Assembly: GCA_964390555.1 (NCBI GenBank)
Contig: CAYMJU010000205.1
Location: 1-64,000 of the forward strand
From: CAVTWS01 sp964390555
GTDB taxonomy: Bacteria > Actinomycetota > Acidimicrobiia > Acidimicrobiales > SHLQ01
Reading direction: 5' to 3'
Length of the DNA stretch: 64,000 bases
In this document: piece after piece, positions 54,167 to 61,643 of the stretch
Position numbering within the stretch: position 1 is the first letter of the stretch
Layout: each line of letters begins with the position of its first letter
Notes under the pieces: model-generated
What the model saw: only the letters and a program-made list of their open reading frames with translations
Database searches by the model: none
What the model was told of the DNA's origin: nothing
Program-made: the position numbers and the translations under genes

Positions 54167-55686
54167 GCTGAATCCTTACGCAGGTGTGTCATGCGTCGGG
54201 CCGCGGGTACCGCGGCCAGCAACGCTTGGGCCTTGTTGCGGCACTCGAGGTACTCGTGGGCCGGCTCGGAGTCCGCGACCACCCCGGCCCCGGCCTGGAC
54301 CGAAGCTCGGTTGCCCGAGATGTACATGGTGCGAATCGTGATCGCGGTGTCGACGCTGCCCGAGAAGTCGAGATATCCGACGACGCCACCGTAAGGCCCC
54401 CGCTTGACCGGTTCGAGAGCGTCGATTATCTCCATGGCCCGGACTTTCGGCGCCCCGGACAGGGTGCCGGCGGGCATGGTGGCCCGCAGCACGTCGATGA
54501 CGGACGTCCCGGGGCGCAGCTCGCCCGATACCTGCGACGTGAGGTGCATCACGTGGCTGTAGAGCTCGAGTGTCATCAACTCGTCGACCCGTTCGGTGCC
54601 GAAGGTCACGATCCGACCCAAGTCGTTGCGAGCCAGATCGACGAGCATCACGTGCTCCGCGATCTCCTTGGGGTGCTCTCGCAGCTCGGCGGCCAGGCGG
54701 CGGTCCTCTTCGTCGGTGCGTCCCCGACGACGGGTTCCGGCGATGGGCCGCGAGATCACCCGCCCGTCTTGGACTTGGACCATCGGTTCGGGCGATGCAC
54801 CCACGAGCGTCAACTCGGGGTACCGGAGGAAATACATGTACGGGCTGGGGTTGACCTGACGTAGCACGCGGTACACATCGAAGGGCTCGGCGTCGAGGTC
54901 GAAGTCGAAGCGCTCGGCCAGAACGACTTGGAAGATGTCGCCGGCGAGGATGTGCTCCTTGGCCACCTCGACGGCCTGGCAGTACGCCGACTCCCCCATG
55001 ACCGCACGCACCTCGGGCAGGGGGTCCGACGGGTCAGGCGGGTCGACGAGGGGTTCGTCGAGAGGCGCGGCGCCATCGGACGCCAGTTGTTCCACACGAG
55101 CGATGGCATCGTCGTAGCACCCCGACAAGGTCTCGTCGTCGGCGTCGGTCGGCACCTCGACGTTGGCGATCAACGTCACCCGTTGGCGCCAGTGGTCGAA
55201 CACCGCGACATCGCCCAGCAGGGCCATGATCGCGTCGGGATAGCCGCGATCGTCGTCGGGGATGTCGGGCAGCCGCTCGACCTCGCGCACCAGGTCGTAG
55301 CCGAGATAGCCCACCAACCCGCTGTGGAGCGGCGGAAGGTCGGCCACCGTCGGTGCCCGGTGCCGACCGAGCAGATGATCGAGGGCGGCGAGCATTCCCG
55401 CGTCGGTCGGCATGTCATCGGGCACGGCGCCGGTCGCGACCACGTTGGCGCCGCGGCAGGTGAGCAGCGCCTGGGGGTTGCGGCCGATGAACGACCACCG
55501 GCTCCACCGGTTTCCGTGCTCGACGGACTCCAGCAAGAACCCGGGCTGATCGCCGACGAGTCGGGCGAACGCCGCGACCGGCGTGATCAGGTCGGCAAGA
55601 ATCTCCCGCCAGACCGGCACGACCGTGAACTCCCGGGCCAGGCGCACGAACTCCTCGCGACTCGGCTGCACGCGGGGCCTACTCAC
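54163..55686 (-). CDS. trpE: Anthranilate synthase component I
   Basis: A 507-residue enzyme making anthranilate from chorismate. GTG 55686, 19 bases after hisI, gives the expected N terminus SREEFVRLAREFTVVPVWRE; there is no strong ribosome site. The feedback (tryptophan) site is visible as LLES in GFLLESVEHGNRWSRWSFIG. Chorismate-binding motifs: FQVVLAERF, SPEPMVQV, PIAGTRRRGRTDEED and DLARNDLGR, with YSHVMHLTS and GTLSGAPKVRAME. No trpG glutaminase or trpD lies in the window. Confidence 0.95.
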   Translation of the reverse strand: MSRPRVQPSREEFVRLAREFTVVPVWREILADLITPVAAFARLVGDQPGFLLESVEHGNRWSRWSFIGRNPQALLTCRGANVVATGAVPDDMPTDAGMLAALDHLLGRHRAPTVADLPPLHSGLVGYLGYDLVREVERLPDIPDDDRGYPDAIMALLGDVAVFDHWRQRVTLIANVEVPTDADDETLSGCYDDAIARVEQLASDGAAPLDEPLVDPPDPSDPLPEVRAVMGESAYCQAVEVAKEHILAGDIFQVVLAERFDFDLDAEPFDVYRVLRQVNPSPYMYFLRYPELTLVGASPEPMVQVQDGRVISRPIAGTRRRGRTDEEDRRLAAELREHPKEIAEHVMLVDLARNDLGRIVTFGTERVDELMTLELYSHVMHLTSQVSGELRPGTSVIDVLRATMPAGTLSGAPKVRAMEIIDALEPVKRGPYGGVVGYLDFSGSVDTAITIRTMYISGNRASVQAGAGVVADSEPAHEYLECRNKAQALLAAVPAARRMTHLRKDSA

Positions 55687-55705
55687 GGAGCAGTCGGCGT
55701 GGACG

Positions 55706-56068
55706 TCAACGGGCGTCTTGGCCGAAGGCCCGGAAGAAGCACGAGTACGCACCCGTGTGGCAGGCGCCTTTGCCCTCCTGTTCGACGAGGAACAAGAGGC
55801 AATCGCTGTCGCAGTCGTAGTACGCCTCGCGCAACCACTGCCGGTCACCAGACGTGTCGCCCTTGCGCCAGATTTCTTGGCGCGACCGGCTCCAGAAGAC
55901 CGTGCGTCCCTCGGCGAGCGTCAGCCGGAGCGTCTCGGCGTTCATCCACGCCATCATGAGCACGGCTCGGCTCTGATGATCCTGCACGATGGCCGGAACC
56001 AGGCCATCGGCGTTGTACACCACCGATGCCAGTTGCTCGTCGGGCACCACGAGAGGCTTCGCCGTCAC
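55706..56068 (-). CDS. hisI: Phosphoribosyl-AMP cyclohydrolase
   Basis: A 120-residue metalloenzyme for the third histidine step. GTG 56068 overlaps the stop of the TetR gene (GTGA). Metal and substrate motifs: VLMMAWMNAETL, FWSRSRQEIWRKGDTSG, and the metal ligands in YYDCDSDCLLFLV and ACHTGAYSCFF. It is the monofunctional form without HisE. The other his genes lie 1.5 kb to the right, separated by the TetR and GroES-like genes. Confidence 0.95.
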   Translation of the reverse strand: MTAKPLVVPDEQLASVVYNADGLVPAIVQDHQSRAVLMMAWMNAETLRLTLAEGRTVFWSRSRQEIWRKGDTSGDRQWLREAYYDCDSDCLLFLVEQEGKGACHTGAYSCFFRAFGQDAR

Positions 56069-56673
56069 GCCAGGAGCGTACCGCCGGCCCCGGTCGACTC
56101 GGGGTCGAGTTTCCCCTGTGCGCCGGTGCCCGCCTGGTCCCACATGGCGAGGAAGCGATCGAGCGAGTCTCGCGCCCCGTCGATGTCACCCGATGCCACG
56201 GCATCGAGCAGCAGGCCCCTGATCACCGCGATCCCCAACCGCAGGTCTCGAACGTCGATCATCAGTCCGAGCCGATCCGCAATGGCGGAGCCGGTCGTGA
56301 TCCAGGGCTCGGTGAGACCGTCGAGGAAGCCATCGGTCCCCGGCCGCCCATAGAGCGAGTGGGCCAGCACCTCGAAGAACAACTTCACGAACGGCAAGAC
56401 CTCGTCTCGCGTCAGCTCCTCCCATCGAGCGGCCACGATCTCTGTGGGTGAGGTCGCCTCGCCGGCCAAGGCGTCGAGCACAACACGCTGGCTCGCCTGC
56501 ATCGCCTCCACGAGCGCGGCGACCAAGCCGGGACGACCACCGAAGTGGTAGATGAGCATGCGATGGCTGGTCCCGACCGCCTCGGCTAGATCGCGAAGAC
56601 TCGTATCGCTCAGGCCGTGGTTGGCGACGTGGTCGGTGATCTTGGCCAGCAGGGCCTGGCGCGCTTCGCTCAT
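56065..56673 (-). CDS. TetR-family transcriptional regulator
   Basis: A 202-residue repressor-type protein. ATG 56673 has GAAAGG six bases upstream. The N-terminal helix-turn-helix is TSLRDLAEAVGTSHRMLIYH, with the usual TetR spacing (GLSDTSLRDLAE...YHFGGRPGL). The rest is a ligand-binding helical domain. A perfect palindrome at 56703-56718 between this gene and the divergent SRPBCC gene is its likely operator. Its stop overlaps the hisI start, so hisI and trpE may be read from its transcript. Confidence 0.9.
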   Translation of the reverse strand: MSEARQALLAKITDHVANHGLSDTSLRDLAEAVGTSHRMLIYHFGGRPGLVAALVEAMQASQRVVLDALAGEATSPTEIVAARWEELTRDEVLPFVKLFFEVLAHSLYGRPGTDGFLDGLTEPWITTGSAIADRLGLMIDVRDLRLGIAVIRGLLLDAVASGDIDGARDSLDRFLAMWDQAGTGAQGKLDPESTGAGGTLLA

Positions 56674-56702
56674 GTCGCACCTTTCAACGGGCTTGACCTC
56701 AT

Positions 56703-56718
56703 TGTACCGTTTGGTACA
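56703..56718. promoter_or_regulatory. Likely TetR-family operator
   Basis: TGTACC-GTTT-GGTACA, a perfect 6-bp inverted repeat around a four-base spacer. It lies between the divergent TetR and SRPBCC genes, 10 bases before the latter's start and 30 bases before the former's. The core TACCGTTTGGTA resembles operators of several TetR repressors. Binding here would control both genes. Confidence 0.7.
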
Positions 56719-56727
56719 CTCGCCGCC

Positions 56728-57159
56728 ATGAGAGTAGAGCATGCGATCGTGATCAACGCGCCAGTCGAGGAGGTGTGGGCCCTGACGGTCGACATCGAGC
56801 GGTGGCCCGCCCTCACGCCCACGGTCACGAGCGTCGCTCGCCTTGACGACGGCCCTTTGATCGTCGGCAGCCAGGCCCGGCTCAAGCAGCCCGGTCAGCG
56901 ACCGAAGGTGTGGACCGTGATCGAGATGGACGAGCCAACGTCGTTCGTGTGGGGAACGACGATGATGTGGCTCCGCCTAAAGGGCTGCCACACCCTCACG
57001 GACGTCGCTGGCGAGACTCACAACGCCCTGGCGGTTGAGATCACCGGATTCGGCAGCGGCCTCGTGGGGCGCCTCGGCCACCGCGCGCTCGCCCGGACGC
57101 TCGCCACCGAGAACGACGCGTTCAAGCAAGCCGCCGAGAGCGCAACCGATCAGAGATAG
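56728..57159 (+). CDS. SRPBCC-family protein (polyketide cyclase/START-like)
   Basis: A 143-residue protein with the SRPBCC helix-grip pattern: MRVEHAIVINAPVEEVWAL, then ERWPALTPTVTSV and a long C-terminal helix (GRLGHRALARTLATENDAFK). These bind hydrophobic ligands; catalytic activity is not predictable. ATG 56728 is next to the TetR operator, which leaves little room for a ribosome site and suggests a leaderless or nearly leaderless mRNA. It converges with the GroES-like gene, overlapping by ten bases. Confidence 0.82.
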   Translation: MRVEHAIVINAPVEEVWALTVDIERWPALTPTVTSVARLDDGPLIVGSQARLKQPGQRPKVWTVIEMDEPTSFVWGTTMMWLRLKGCHTLTDVAGETHNALAVEITGFGSGLVGRLGHRALARTLATENDAFKQAAESATDQR

Positions 57160-57515
57160 AGCCCGGTGCTGCCCTGTTCGAGACGTTCGGCGGCGATGGC
57201 GTGGATGTCGCGCTCGCGAAGGATGATGTAATCCTGCCCCCGGACCTCGACCTCGTAGCGATCCTCAGGATTGAACAAGACCTGATCACCCGGTTCGAGG
57301 GACCGGACGTTGGGGCCGACAGCGACGACCTCGGCCCATGCCAGCCGCTTGCCCACCTGAGCGGTGGCCGGAATCAATATCCCGCCGGATGACCGTCTCT
57401 CGCCCTCGTTGCCGTGCAACGACACGAGGATGCGATCGGCCATCATCTTCATCGGAACGCGCTCGTCGTTGCCCCTGGGTCCGGGCAGGATAGGAGCGCT
57501 GGCGGCGGCAGTCAC
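57150..57515 (-). CDS. GroES-like co-chaperonin paralogue, orphan
   Basis: A protein of about 121 residues from GTG 57515; the conserved part begins near MKMMADRILVSLHG. It has the mobile-loop region GERRSSGGILIPATAQVGKR (the ordinary loop is EKTASGGIVLP-like), AEVVAVGPNV, and the beta-hairpin VLFNPEDRYEVEVRGQDYII. An extra C-terminal tail (ERLEQGSTGLYL) is present. No groEL is adjacent. The start is uncertain. It lies at the downstream end of the his gene run, 66 bases after hisF. Such orphan GroES paralogues are known in actinobacteria; the role is unclear. Confidence 0.8.
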   Translation of the reverse strand: MTAAASAPILPGPRGNDERVPMKMMADRILVSLHGNEGERRSSGGILIPATAQVGKRLAWAEVVAVGPNVRSLEPGDQVLFNPEDRYEVEVRGQDYIILRERDIHAIAAERLEQGSTGLYL

Positions 57516-57581
57516 GGCCGAAACGGTACCGTGCACATCGATGAGCCGCGACACCGCGCCGGCACGCAGCGGCCAAGGCGG

Positions 57582-58358
57582 TCAACCGACCGGCCGCACG
57601 ACCACGCCGTGGGCCGCCAGGTGCGCTTTGGCGTCGCCGACCGTGTGCTGCCCGAAATGGAAGATCGACGCTGCGAGCACCGCGTCAGCCCCGGCCTCGA
57701 CGACGCCGGCCACCAGGTGGTCGAGCGAACCCACGCCCCCGCTCGCGATGACCGGAACGGTCACCGCACCGGTCACCGCCAACGTGAGCGGCAGGTCGAA
57801 CCCGTCCTGGGTGCCATCGCGATCCATGGAGGTGAGCAGGATCTCACCGGCGCCGAGGCCGACCGCTCGCTGCGCCCAGGCGACGGCGTCGAGGCCCGTT
57901 GCCGTACGACCGCCATGGGTGAACACCTCGAACCCACTGGCGATCGACGGGTCCGACGTGCGCCGGGCGTCGATGGCGACAACGACGCATTGAGCTCCGA
58001 ACTCGGCGGCGATCTCGCCGATCAACTCGGGGCGTAGGACGGCGGCGGTATTCACCGAGGTCTTGTCCGCTCCGGCCCGCAGCATCCGGCGGGCGTCATC
58101 GACGGTGCGAATGCCGCCCCCCACGGTGAAGGGGATGAAGACCTCGTCGGCGGTGCGGCGCACGACATCGATCATCGTGTCGCGCTGGTCTGACGACGCG
58201 GTGATGTCGAGGAACACCAACTCGTCGGCGCCCTCGCGGTCGTAGCGGGCGGCCAGCTCCACGGGGTCACCGGCGTCTCGGAGTCCCACGAAGTTGACGC
58301 CCTTGACCACCCGCCCCCCCGCCACGTCGAGGCACGCAATGACACGCGTGGTCTTCAT
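57582..58358 (-). CDS. hisF: Imidazole glycerol phosphate synthase cyclase subunit
   Basis: A 258-residue TIM barrel that forms the imidazole ring with ammonia from HisH. ATG 58358 gives the normal N terminus MKTTRVIACLDVAGGRVVKG. Catalytic Asp residues are in ACLDV and LLTSMDRDGT; phosphate motifs are VGGGIRTVDDAR and ASGGVGSLD. Its start overlaps the stop of a 21-codon mini-gene created by a duplication of this very start region. Confidence 0.96.
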   Translation of the reverse strand: MKTTRVIACLDVAGGRVVKGVNFVGLRDAGDPVELAARYDREGADELVFLDITASSDQRDTMIDVVRRTADEVFIPFTVGGGIRTVDDARRMLRAGADKTSVNTAAVLRPELIGEIAAEFGAQCVVVAIDARRTSDPSIASGFEVFTHGGRTATGLDAVAWAQRAVGLGAGEILLTSMDRDGTQDGFDLPLTLAVTGAVTVPVIASGGVGSLDHLVAGVVEAGADAVLAASIFHFGQHTVGDAKAHLAAHGVVVRPVG

Positions 58359-58422
58359 CGCCCACCGGCCGGACCCGACACGCCGACGCACCGACACCGC
58401 ATGACACGCGTGGTCTTCATCG
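58339..58422. repeat. 22-bp direct repeat at the hisA/hisF junction
   Basis: A 22-base word occurs at 58339-58360 and again at 58401-58422, offset 62 bases. It covers the start codon and first six codons of hisF (MKTTRV). Both copies contain an ATGA overlap. The 40 bases between the copies resemble neither flank. This is a duplicated gene junction. Confidence 0.9.
58355..58420 (-). CDS. 21-residue mini-gene between hisA and hisF
   Basis: The frame begins at the duplicated hisF start (MKTTRV) and continues MRCRCVGVSGPAGGR. Its ATG overlaps the hisA stop and its stop overlaps the hisF ATG, both as ATGA. Ribosomes finishing hisA could therefore pass through it to hisF. The peptide itself has no recognisable function; two Cys and five Arg residues are probably incidental. 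Confidence 0.45.
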   Translation of the reverse strand: MKTTRVMRCRCVGVSGPAGGR

Positions 58423-59163
58423 ACGACCACCGTTGGGCGAACGAGCGACGGCGACCATGTCGGCGACGCCGACGCGCCCCTCGTAGATGGCCCGACCGAC
58501 GATCACACCGGCGAGGCGTCGACCGGCCACGTCGAGCGATGCCAGCATGGTCACGTCGTCGATTGAACCGACGCCACCGGAGGCGACCACCGGAATCGGG
58601 CAGGCACCGACTACCTCGGCCAAACCGAGGAAGTCGGGGCCTTCGAGCGTGCCGTCTCGGCTTATCTGCGTGACAACCAAGGCGTCGACGCCGGCCTGTT
58701 CGAATCCGGCGGCGACGTCGAGCAGGTCTCGGCCAGAACCCTCGGTCCACCCGCGCACGACAACCTCGCGGCCGCGCACGTCGAGCCCGACCGCGACCCG
58801 CTGCCGCTCGGCGATGCGCCCGACCAGCGCCGGGTCCTCGAGGGCAGCGGTACCGACCACGACCCGCTCGACACCCATGTCGGCCAGGGCCGCCGCCGCA
58901 TCGAGGGACCGGACACCCCCGCCGGTCTGCACGGGTACCTCAATAGCGCGAACGATGGAACCGATGACGGCCCGGTTGACCGGCTCGCCGGTACGGGCGG
59001 CGTCGAGGTCGACCACGTGCACCCAAGGCGCGCCGGCCGCAGCGAACTCGCAGGCTCGCGCGACGGGGTCGTCGTCGTAATGCGTCGCCCGGTCGTAGTC
59101 GCCCTGGTAGAGCCGAACGCAGCGGCCGCCGAGCAGGTCGATGGCGGGGTAGATCTCGAACAT
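58417..59163 (-). CDS. hisA: ProFAR isomerase HisA
   Basis: A 248-residue TIM barrel isomerising ProFAR. ATG 59163 overlaps the hisH stop by one base (TGATG). IYPAIDLLGGRCVRLYQGD with catalytic Asp, VQTGGGVRSLDAA, and TQISRDGTLEGPD with the second Asp. Because a separate trpF exists, this protein need not have the dual PriA activity of other actinobacteria, although it belongs to the same family. Confidence 0.95.
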   Translation of the reverse strand: MFEIYPAIDLLGGRCVRLYQGDYDRATHYDDDPVARACEFAAAGAPWVHVVDLDAARTGEPVNRAVIGSIVRAIEVPVQTGGGVRSLDAAAALADMGVERVVVGTAALEDPALVGRIAERQRVAVGLDVRGREVVVRGWTEGSGRDLLDVAAGFEQAGVDALVVTQISRDGTLEGPDFLGLAEVVGACPIPVVASGGVGSIDDVTMLASLDVAGRRLAGVIVGRAIYEGRVGVADMVAVARSPNGGRR

Positions 59164-59795
59164 CACGCGACCGATCCCACCCGAACCGCGGAGACGAACG
59201 CGCCCAGCAGAGCCAAGCCGTCGGTACCCGACTTCTCGGGATGGAACTGGGTGGCGATGACGTTGTCGCGCTTGACGATCGCCGAGACCGGCCGGCCGTA
59301 CTCGCACACCGCCATGGTGTCGTCGGTGACGTCAGCGGCGTAGGAGTGCACGAAGTAGAACCACGGCTCGGAGCGGGCGCCGTCGAGCAGGTAGGTGCGG
59401 CGGGTCTCGACCACCCGATTCCATTGCATCTGCGGGATCTTCACCGATGGGGGAAGGCGTCGGAGCTGGCCCGGGATGATGCCGAGCCCGGGAACACCGG
59501 GCGACTCGTCGCTGCCGTCGAACAGCATCTGCATGCCCACGCAGATCCCGAGGAACGGCCGGCCCGAGGCAACTGCGGACAGCACCGGCCCGGTTAGACG
59601 GGCGGAGTCGAGCGCCCGCATGCAGGCGCCGAACGCGCCTACACCGGGCAAGACGACGGCATCGGCTTCGTCGATCACGGCCGCATCGTTCGTGAGATGG
59701 GCATCGGCGCCCTGGCGCGTGAGCGCCTTGTGCGCCGATCGAAGGTTGCCGATGCCGTAATCGACCACCGCGACAAGCGGACGCCGCGTCGTCAT
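59163..59795 (-). CDS. hisH: Imidazole glycerol phosphate synthase glutaminase subunit
   Basis: A 210-residue class I glutamine amidotransferase. Nucleophile Cys in LGICVGMQMLF near residue 85, and His-Glu in TQFHPEKSG. Oxyanion-strand motif is PGVGAFGACM. It makes ammonia for HisF. An 85-base spacer with repeated GCGAGCG-type words separates it from hisB, the only sizeable gap in the his run. Confidence 0.96.
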   Translation of the reverse strand: MTTRRPLVAVVDYGIGNLRSAHKALTRQGADAHLTNDAAVIDEADAVVLPGVGAFGACMRALDSARLTGPVLSAVASGRPFLGICVGMQMLFDGSDESPGVPGLGIIPGQLRRLPPSVKIPQMQWNRVVETRRTYLLDGARSEPWFYFVHSYAADVTDDTMAVCEYGRPVSAIVKRDNVIATQFHPEKSGTDGLALLGAFVSAVRVGSVA

Positions 59796-59880
59796 GGTTC
59801 TCGCTCGGCGCCACCATCGGAAAACTCGCCCGAACGGAGCAAGCGAGCGTAGCGAGCGCCGCGAGTGAGGGTGACTCTCA

Positions 59881-60468
59881 TCACAGCGTCCCCTTGGTCG
59901 ACGGAACGTCGGCGCCGTCGACCCGGACGGCGTCGCGCAGGGCCCGGGCCACGCCCTTGAAGCTCGCTTCGACGAGGTGGTGCGTGTTGCGACCCCTGAC
60001 CGAGACCAGGTGCATGGTGATTGCGCCCGCGGTCACGAAGGCGCGCCAGAACTCCTCGACCAGCTGGGGATCGAACGGCGGGTCGGACAGGATCTTCTCC
60101 CCGGGAAACACGACGTCGTAGTGAAGGTACGGGCGACCGGACAAGTCGAGTGCCACGTCGATGAGGGCCTCGTCGAGCGGCACGGCCGCGTGCGCGAAAC
60201 GCCGCACTCCCGCCTTGTCGCCGATGGCCTGTTTGAAGGCGGAGCCGAGGAGGATGCCGGTGTCCTCGACGGTGTGATGGGCGTCGATGTGCAGGTCGCC
60301 GTCGGCCGCGACGGTCAGGTCGAAGCCACCGTGCCGGCCGAATTGGTCGAGCATGTGATCAAAGAACGGTAGGCCGGTCGCCACTTCGGTCCGACCGGTG
60401 CCGTCGAGGTCGATGGTGATCGCGATCGACGTCTCCGATGTCACCCGCTGGGTGCTGGCTCGGCGCAT
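59881..60468 (-). CDS. hisB: Imidazoleglycerol-phosphate dehydratase
   Basis: A 195-residue monofunctional dehydratase, without the phosphatase half found in enterobacteria. Mn-binding motifs FFDHMLDQFGRHGG, DAHHTVEDTGI, ALIDVALDLSGRPY and HHLVEASFKGVARAL are intact. ATG 60468 overlaps the hisC stop by one base (TGATG). Confidence 0.96.
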   Translation of the reverse strand: MRRASTQRVTSETSIAITIDLDGTGRTEVATGLPFFDHMLDQFGRHGGFDLTVAADGDLHIDAHHTVEDTGILLGSAFKQAIGDKAGVRRFAHAAVPLDEALIDVALDLSGRPYLHYDVVFPGEKILSDPPFDPQLVEEFWRAFVTAGAITMHLVSVRGRNTHHLVEASFKGVARALRDAVRVDGADVPSTKGTL

Positions 60469-61643
60469 CAGCTGTCTCCTCCCGGTGTCGACTGGCCCGG
60501 GCACTCGTTCAGCGCCTCGGCCAGGGCGGCGACGAACGCGTCGTTCTCGGCGGGTGCGCCGATCGTCACGCGGAGGCACCCGTCGAGTCGTCGCCACGAC
60601 GAGCAGTCGCGCACGAGTACGTCGCGAGCCAACAACGCATCCCAGATCGAGCGGCCCGGCCGGGACCGGGGACGGAACAGCACGAAGTTGGCGCCCGATG
60701 GCCACCAGTCGACATCGAGGTCGGCGAGCGCAGAGACGAGCCGCTCGCGTTCTTGCACCAAGGTCGCCACCCGGGCGAGCATCTCGCCGCGGTACTCGGT
60801 GGCGAGCGCGCCGGCTCGTTGCTTGAAGGTGTCGACGTGATACGGCAAGGCGACCGACTCGACCGCCTCGATCGCCCACGCGGGCCCAAGGAGATAGCCG
60901 AGTCGCAGCGCCGCCATGCTCCATGTCTTGGAGAACGTGCGGGAAACGACGAGGTTCCGTTCGTCGTCGAGCAACGAGACCGCCGAGTGAGATGCGAACT
61001 GGCCGTAGGCCTCGTCGACGACGACCAGTCCACCGTAGGGCTCCACGAGGTCGAGTAGCAGCCCGACGGTCTCGGGAGCATCGACCATGCCCGTTGGATT
61101 GTTGGGCGAGCAGAGGAACACAACCTCGGGTTGGTGAGCCGAAACCACCCTGCGCATCTCGCCGAGATCCAGCGAGAAGTCAGCGGCGCGGGACCCTTCG
61201 ACAACGGTCGCGCCGGTGATGCGGGCGATGTGGCTGTGCAAGGCATAGGTGGGCTCGAACACCGCGACTCGCCGACCGTGCCCGGCGTAGGCGAGCAGCA
61301 GGGTCTGCAGCACCTCGTTCGAGCCGTTGGCGACGAACACCTGCTCGGGCCCGAGTCCGTAGCCCCGGCCCACGGCCTCGCGCACCCCGCGCGCTGACCG
61401 GTCGGGGTAGCGGTTCCATGCAACGTCGCCAGCTTCGGCAAGTCTGCTTCGGAGCGCCGCTGGCGGAGGTTCGGGCGACTCATTGGTGTTCAGCCGGACC
61501 GAGACCGCGACCTGGGGAGAGTGGTATCCCTCGACGAGCGCCAGATCGGCACGCACCGCAGGGCGTAACCGCGTGGTGTCACTTGCGCCTGCGGGTTGAT
61601 TCGCCCCTGTCGTCGCTATCGCTGCGCGCTGCCCTTGCGTCAT
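60468..61643 (-). CDS. hisC: Histidinol-phosphate aminotransferase
   Basis: A 391-residue fold-type I PLP enzyme. ATG 61643 overlaps the hisD stop (ATGA). LNTNESPEPPP and WNRYPD mark the N terminus, GSNEVLQTLLLA the cofactor site, SPNNPTGMV the PLP-phosphate loop, DEAYGQFA the Asp, and SRTFSKTWSMAALRLGYL the Schiff-base Lys. The long open frame upstream of 61643 is an overlap with hisD, not part of the gene. Confidence 0.95.
   Translation of the reverse strand: MTQGQRAAIATTGANQPAGASDTTRLRPAVRADLALVEGYHSPQVAVSVRLNTNESPEPPPAALRSRLAEAGDVAWNRYPDRSARGVREAVGRGYGLGPEQVFVANGSNEVLQTLLLAYAGHGRRVAVFEPTYALHSHIARITGATVVEGSRAADFSLDLGEMRRVVSAHQPEVVFLCSPNNPTGMVDAPETVGLLLDLVEPYGGLVVVDEAYGQFASHSAVSLLDDERNLVVSRTFSKTWSMAALRLGYLLGPAWAIEAVESVALPYHVDTFKQRAGALATEYRGEMLARVATLVQERERLVSALADLDVDWWPSGANFVLFRPRSRPGRSIWDALLARDVLVRDCSSWRRLDGCLRVTIGAPAENDAFVAALAEALNECPGQSTPGGDS

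Noticed and set aside
58417..59163. Naming HisA as dual-function PriA
   Set aside because: A complete trpF is present 8 kb away, so dual function is not needed and cannot be inferred from the sequence alone.
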